This document shows, piece by piece, positions 61,291 to 64,000 of a stretch of 64,000 nt of DNA (position 1 is the first letter of the stretch; every line of letters begins with the position of its first letter). The notes under the pieces were generated by a model. The model saw only the letters and a program-made list of their open reading frames with translations. It was not told where the DNA came from and made no database searches. This DNA comes from Paraburkholderia phenazinium (lineage in GTDB: Bacteria; Pseudomonadota; Gammaproteobacteria; Burkholderiales; Burkholderiaceae), in contig NZ_FNCJ01000009.1 of NCBI RefSeq assembly GCF_900100735.1, positions 248,001 to 312,000 on the forward strand. Direction: 5' to 3'. The position numbers and the translations under genes were made by a program.

Positions 61291-63225
61291 ATGATCCTGA
61301 CCGATAACGAAACCAAAGTTGACCTACTGAACAACGAGGCCATCGCCACCACGATCATCGGACTGCTTCGCGCGAAACCCGACCATCCGGTGACGATCGG
61401 CGTGCATGGTGACTGGGGTGCGGGAAAGTCCAGTGTGCTAGAAATGATCGAGGCTGGCTTCACCGATCAGGACGATGTCCTGTGCCTCAAGTTCAATGGA
61501 TGGCGCTTCCAAGGCTTCGAGGACGCGAAAATCGCCTTGATCGAGGGAATCGTCACAGGCTTGGTCGAAAAACGCCCGGCGCTAAAAAAGGCGGCAGTGG
61601 CCGTCAAGGATGTCTTCCGTCGCATCGACTGGCTGAAGGTCGCCAAGCGGGCCGGGAGCCTAGCCCTGACCGCATTCAGCGGCATTCCGACGCCCGAGCA
61701 AATCGGAGCCATCGTCGGCTCGCTCGAAGCGCTAGTGGCTGACCCTGCCAAGCTCGTCACGAGAGAAAACCTCTCGACAGCCATCGATGAGGCGAAGGCC
61801 GTGCTGAAGCCCGGCGAGTCCAAGAATGTGCCGGAGGAAGTGGAGGCATTCCGCAAGGCATTCGACCAGCTCCTGAAAGATGCAGGCATCAAACAGCTCG
61901 TTGTCCTGATCGACGACCTTGATCGGTGCCTGCCCGACACCGCCATTGAAACGCTCGAAGCCATCCGGCTGTTCGTGTTCACCGCGCGAACGGCCTTCGT
62001 CGTCGCAGCTGATGAGGCAATGATCGAATACGCGGTGCGCAAGCACTTTCCAGATCTACCCGACAGCACCGGGCCGCGAGACTATGCCCGCAATTACCTC
62101 GAAAAACTCATACAGGTTCCGTTTCGCATCCCTGCCTTAGGTGAAACCGAGACGCGGATCTACGTGACGTTGTTGCTCGCTGGCGCTGAAGTCGGCGAGA
62201 ACGACGAGAATTATGGGAAGCTGATCGCTGTAGCGAGAGAGAAGCTGAAACGGCCGTGGACCAGCGGTGGTCTGGATGCCGCGACGGTCAAGACAGCGCT
62301 CGGCCAGCAAGCCGAGAAGGCAAACAATGCGCTGGCACTCAGCGACCAGATCGGCCCCATCCTCGCAAGCGGCGCAAAGGGCAACCCGCGCCAAATCAAG
62401 CGCTTCCTCAACACGCTGCTGCTGCGCGAGCGTACTGCGACTGCGCGCGGTTTTGGCGACGACATCAAGCTACCCGTGCTCGCGAAGCTCATGCTCGCAG
62501 AACGATTCATCCCGAGGTTGTTCGAGCAGATTGCGTTCGTCGCAGCGGTTCATCCGCAAGGACTGTGTGAAGACCTCGAAACGCTGGAGAAGAGCCTGGT
62601 TTCGGCCGACAGCAAGGACAGCGAGTCGAAAGGGCCAAAGGCCGCCGAAGCGGTGCCTGCCTCCGACAACATCGTGTTGAACGAGTGGAAGTCGTCGGAG
62701 ACGGTGCGTGACTGGGCGCACCTCTCCCCGAAGCTGTCAGGACTCGATCTGCGCCCCTACTTGTTCGTCACAAAGGACAAGAAGGACTACTTCGGCCCAG
62801 TGTCGGTACTCGGCCACCTGGCCGGCGTAGTCGAGAAGCTGTTCGGCGGCAAGATGACCGTCCAGGGCTACGAAGCCGAGTTAAAGCAGCTCGTGCAGCC
62901 CGAAGCCGAGAAGGTGTTCGAGGCCGTGCGCAGCAAAATCATGAGCACGGGCACCTTCGATACCAGGCCTGCAGGCATCGACGGTCTCGCCGTCCTTGTG
63001 AAGGCGCAGCCTGGGCTCCAGAGCCGGTTGATGGATTTCCTGGAGGCACTACCAAGTGGTAAGTGTGGGCCTTGGGCTGTCAGCGGCTGGCAAGGCGTCA
63101 TCAAGGACAGCGCATGCGCTGATCGCCTGACGAAGCTGCTGGGAGACTGGAGCAAAGTCACCAATAACCCCGGCCTAAAGGCTAGCGCCGAAGCGGCGCT
63201 CAAGGATTTGAAGGGAGGACGTTGA
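61291..63225 (+). CDS. qatA: QatA: KAP-family P-loop NTPase of a Qat defence system
   Basis: 644 residues; AAGGAAGAG upstream of the start. KAP NTPase: Walker A HGDWGAGKSS (about residue 40), FNGWRFQGFEDAK, Walker B LVVLIDDLDRCLPDT (about 205) and the KAP segment FVVAADEAMIEYAVRKHFPDL, later NPRQIKRFLNTLLLR. No transmembrane insert is obvious between the Walker motifs. Its stop overlaps the start of a QatB-like gene as TGATG, which identifies the Qat system (QatA-QatB-QatC-QatD); QatC and QatD would lie past the window end. Confidence 0.85.
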   Translation: MILTDNETKVDLLNNEAIATTIIGLLRAKPDHPVTIGVHGDWGAGKSSVLEMIEAGFTDQDDVLCLKFNGWRFQGFEDAKIALIEGIVTGLVEKRPALKKAAVAVKDVFRRIDWLKVAKRAGSLALTAFSGIPTPEQIGAIVGSLEALVADPAKLVTRENLSTAIDEAKAVLKPGESKNVPEEVEAFRKAFDQLLKDAGIKQLVVLIDDLDRCLPDTAIETLEAIRLFVFTARTAFVVAADEAMIEYAVRKHFPDLPDSTGPRDYARNYLEKLIQVPFRIPALGETETRIYVTLLLAGAEVGENDENYGKLIAVAREKLKRPWTSGGLDAATVKTALGQQAEKANNALALSDQIGPILASGAKGNPRQIKRFLNTLLLRERTATARGFGDDIKLPVLAKLMLAERFIPRLFEQIAFVAAVHPQGLCEDLETLEKSLVSADSKDSESKGPKAAEAVPASDNIVLNEWKSSETVRDWAHLSPKLSGLDLRPYLFVTKDKKDYFGPVSVLGHLAGVVEKLFGGKMTVQGYEAELKQLVQPEAEKVFEAVRSKIMSTGTFDTRPAGIDGLAVLVKAQPGLQSRLMDFLEALPSGKCGPWAVSGWQGVIKDSACADRLTKLLGDWSKVTNNPGLKASAEAALKDLKGGR

Positions 63226-63545
63226 TGGGAACCTCCACGGCGTACGGCGGCCCTGGCGGCGGAACACCACTTGTTCCGTCATGGTTGGGTGACACCGACG
63301 GCGCGGGCGCACCAGCAGCCCCTCCGGGCGATGGCGCAGTCCCGGACGGCCAGCCGCCGGCAGACGGCACCGCGCCACCGGTGCCGCCGAACCGGCCACC
63401 CATCCCCAAGACGGCAGACCCTCAGCGTTTCTCCGGTGCTCGCAACAGCTTCACGCGATTTGCCGGTTCTGGTGGCAGCGACCGTGCCAACTTGGGCCGC
63501 GCAGTCTCAAGATACGTCTCAACATCGGCCGGCGGCGCGCGCTAG
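63225..63545 (+). CDS. qatB: QatB, N-terminal part ending at an in-frame TAG
   Basis: 106 residues from ATG 63225: MGTSTAYGGPGGGTPLVPSW, a Pro/Gly/Ala-rich linker, PQRFSGARNSFTRFAGSGGS and RANLGRAVSRYVSTSAGGAR. Identical in layout to QatB proteins, whose biochemical role is unknown. A TAG at 63543-63545 interrupts the frame just after SAGGAR; the same frame then continues with QatB-like sequence to the window edge. Confidence 0.8.
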   Translation: MGTSTAYGGPGGGTPLVPSWLGDTDGAGAPAAPPGDGAVPDGQPPADGTAPPVPPNRPPIPKTADPQRFSGARNSFTRFAGSGGSDRANLGRAVSRYVSTSAGGAR

Positions 63546-64000
63546 GCTGCCCAACGCATGGGCGCCTCGCGCGGAGCGGGTGCACGGCTGCTTGGCTTTC
63601 TGTCCGATGCACAAGCAAGGGGTGTGCGCGAGGCGCTACGGGCGCTGGACCTGGAGTCGTTGGCCGGACGACCGCTCACGGAAATCTTCGTTGGCCTAGC
63701 CGACTACGTCTGCCCAGGCGCGGGCACCGTCGATGAAGGCATCGCCCGCGAGGCGTACATTGAAACTATCGTTGAACTGGCAAGTGAAGGGCTCACCGAT
63801 CTAACCACCTTCACACCAGATCAGATGCAGACAGTCTTCGAGCTGTATGTCACCCACGCGATAGAAGCCCGCATCTGCAACGACATTGGCACAAAGGCCG
63901 TGACCATGCCAGCGGACACGCAAGCTGCGCACCGCGTCGAACAGCAGTTGCGCGACTTCATCCGGGGCGGGGTGAGCGACGCGCTGACGCGGGCTCGTGC
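63546..64000 (+). pseudogene. qatB: QatB, C-terminal part beyond the TAG (cut by window edge)
   Basis: In phase with the first part: AAQRMGASRGAGARLLGFLS, LAGRPLTEIFVGLADYVCPG, TFTPDQMQTVFELYVTHAIE and RDFIRGGVSDALTRAR, open to base 64000. This is the main QatB domain. It could be translated separately from ATG 63558, but no Shine-Dalgarno sequence precedes it, so the gene is either nonsense-mutated or needs readthrough or reinitiation. Confidence 0.7.

Overview
The window reads as part of a high-GC beta-proteobacterial chromosome, most likely Burkholderiaceae (Paraburkholderia/Burkholderia sensu lato). The evidence is a Burkholderia-type trimeric porin, an NCS1/GntR purine-ureide cluster, ATGA/GTGA-coupled operons and strong GC-driven antisense frames. 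This taxonomic call is inference; no rRNA, tRNA or CRISPR array was seen.

Layout. 1-4 kb (minus strand): ureide use, with the allantoinase PuuE (cut by the window edge), a hydantoin/allantoin racemase, an NCS1 permease and a GntR regulator with palindromic candidate operators. 4.3-6.3 kb: a coupled DUF1992-tadA-ldcA operon. 6.9-9.4 kb: an unusual pair, a TPR/ATP-grasp protein and a divergent SerC-like aminotransferase, overlapping by 4 nt. 10-13.7 kb: Fur-type iron uptake (TonB receptor and PepSY membrane protein). 14-18 kb: a large c-di-GMP protein (CHASE-PAS-GAF-GGDEF-EAL) followed by a GRDP-like protein whose C-terminus is a 13-residue Cys-containing tandem repeat. 18.6-26.4 kb: porin, a kinase/SDR/acyl-CoA dehydrogenase/phosphatase operon with a LysR gene upstream, and an orphan MlaC. 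27-35 kb: a luciferase-like monooxygenase beside a QueA paralogue carrying a collagen-like insert, a four-repeat OAAH lectin, a 2'-5' RNA ligase-like gene with a near-ideal LexA box upstream, and a GH3 beta-glucosidase.

35-51 kb holds stress and envelope genes (HdeA-like, Pal-like, CLC channel, two paralogous MarR regulators, an orphan Rieske protein, a DegP-like protein without its catalytic Ser) and a complete branched-chain-type ABC importer with every membrane and ATPase junction overlapping. Several decayed genes lie here: an amino-acid permease tail, a frameshifted small protein and an internally deleted chemoreceptor.

51.2-64 kb is a defence island on the plus strand. It starts with a nuclease-like gene remnant and a HEPN-RES toxin gene split by an in-frame TGA. 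From a strong promoter inside a 16-bp inverted repeat come AbiEi-like antitoxin, AbiEii-like nucleotidyltransferase, an Mrr-like endonuclease, a Hachiman-like pair (HamA-like nuclease, HamB-like helicase) and the start of a Qat system (QatA KAP NTPase, QatB). All junctions overlap or are very short except HamB-QatA (60 nt). qatB carries an in-frame TAG and runs off the window. The AbiE-like/Mrr-like/HamAB-like array under one operator is the best candidate for an undescribed composite system.
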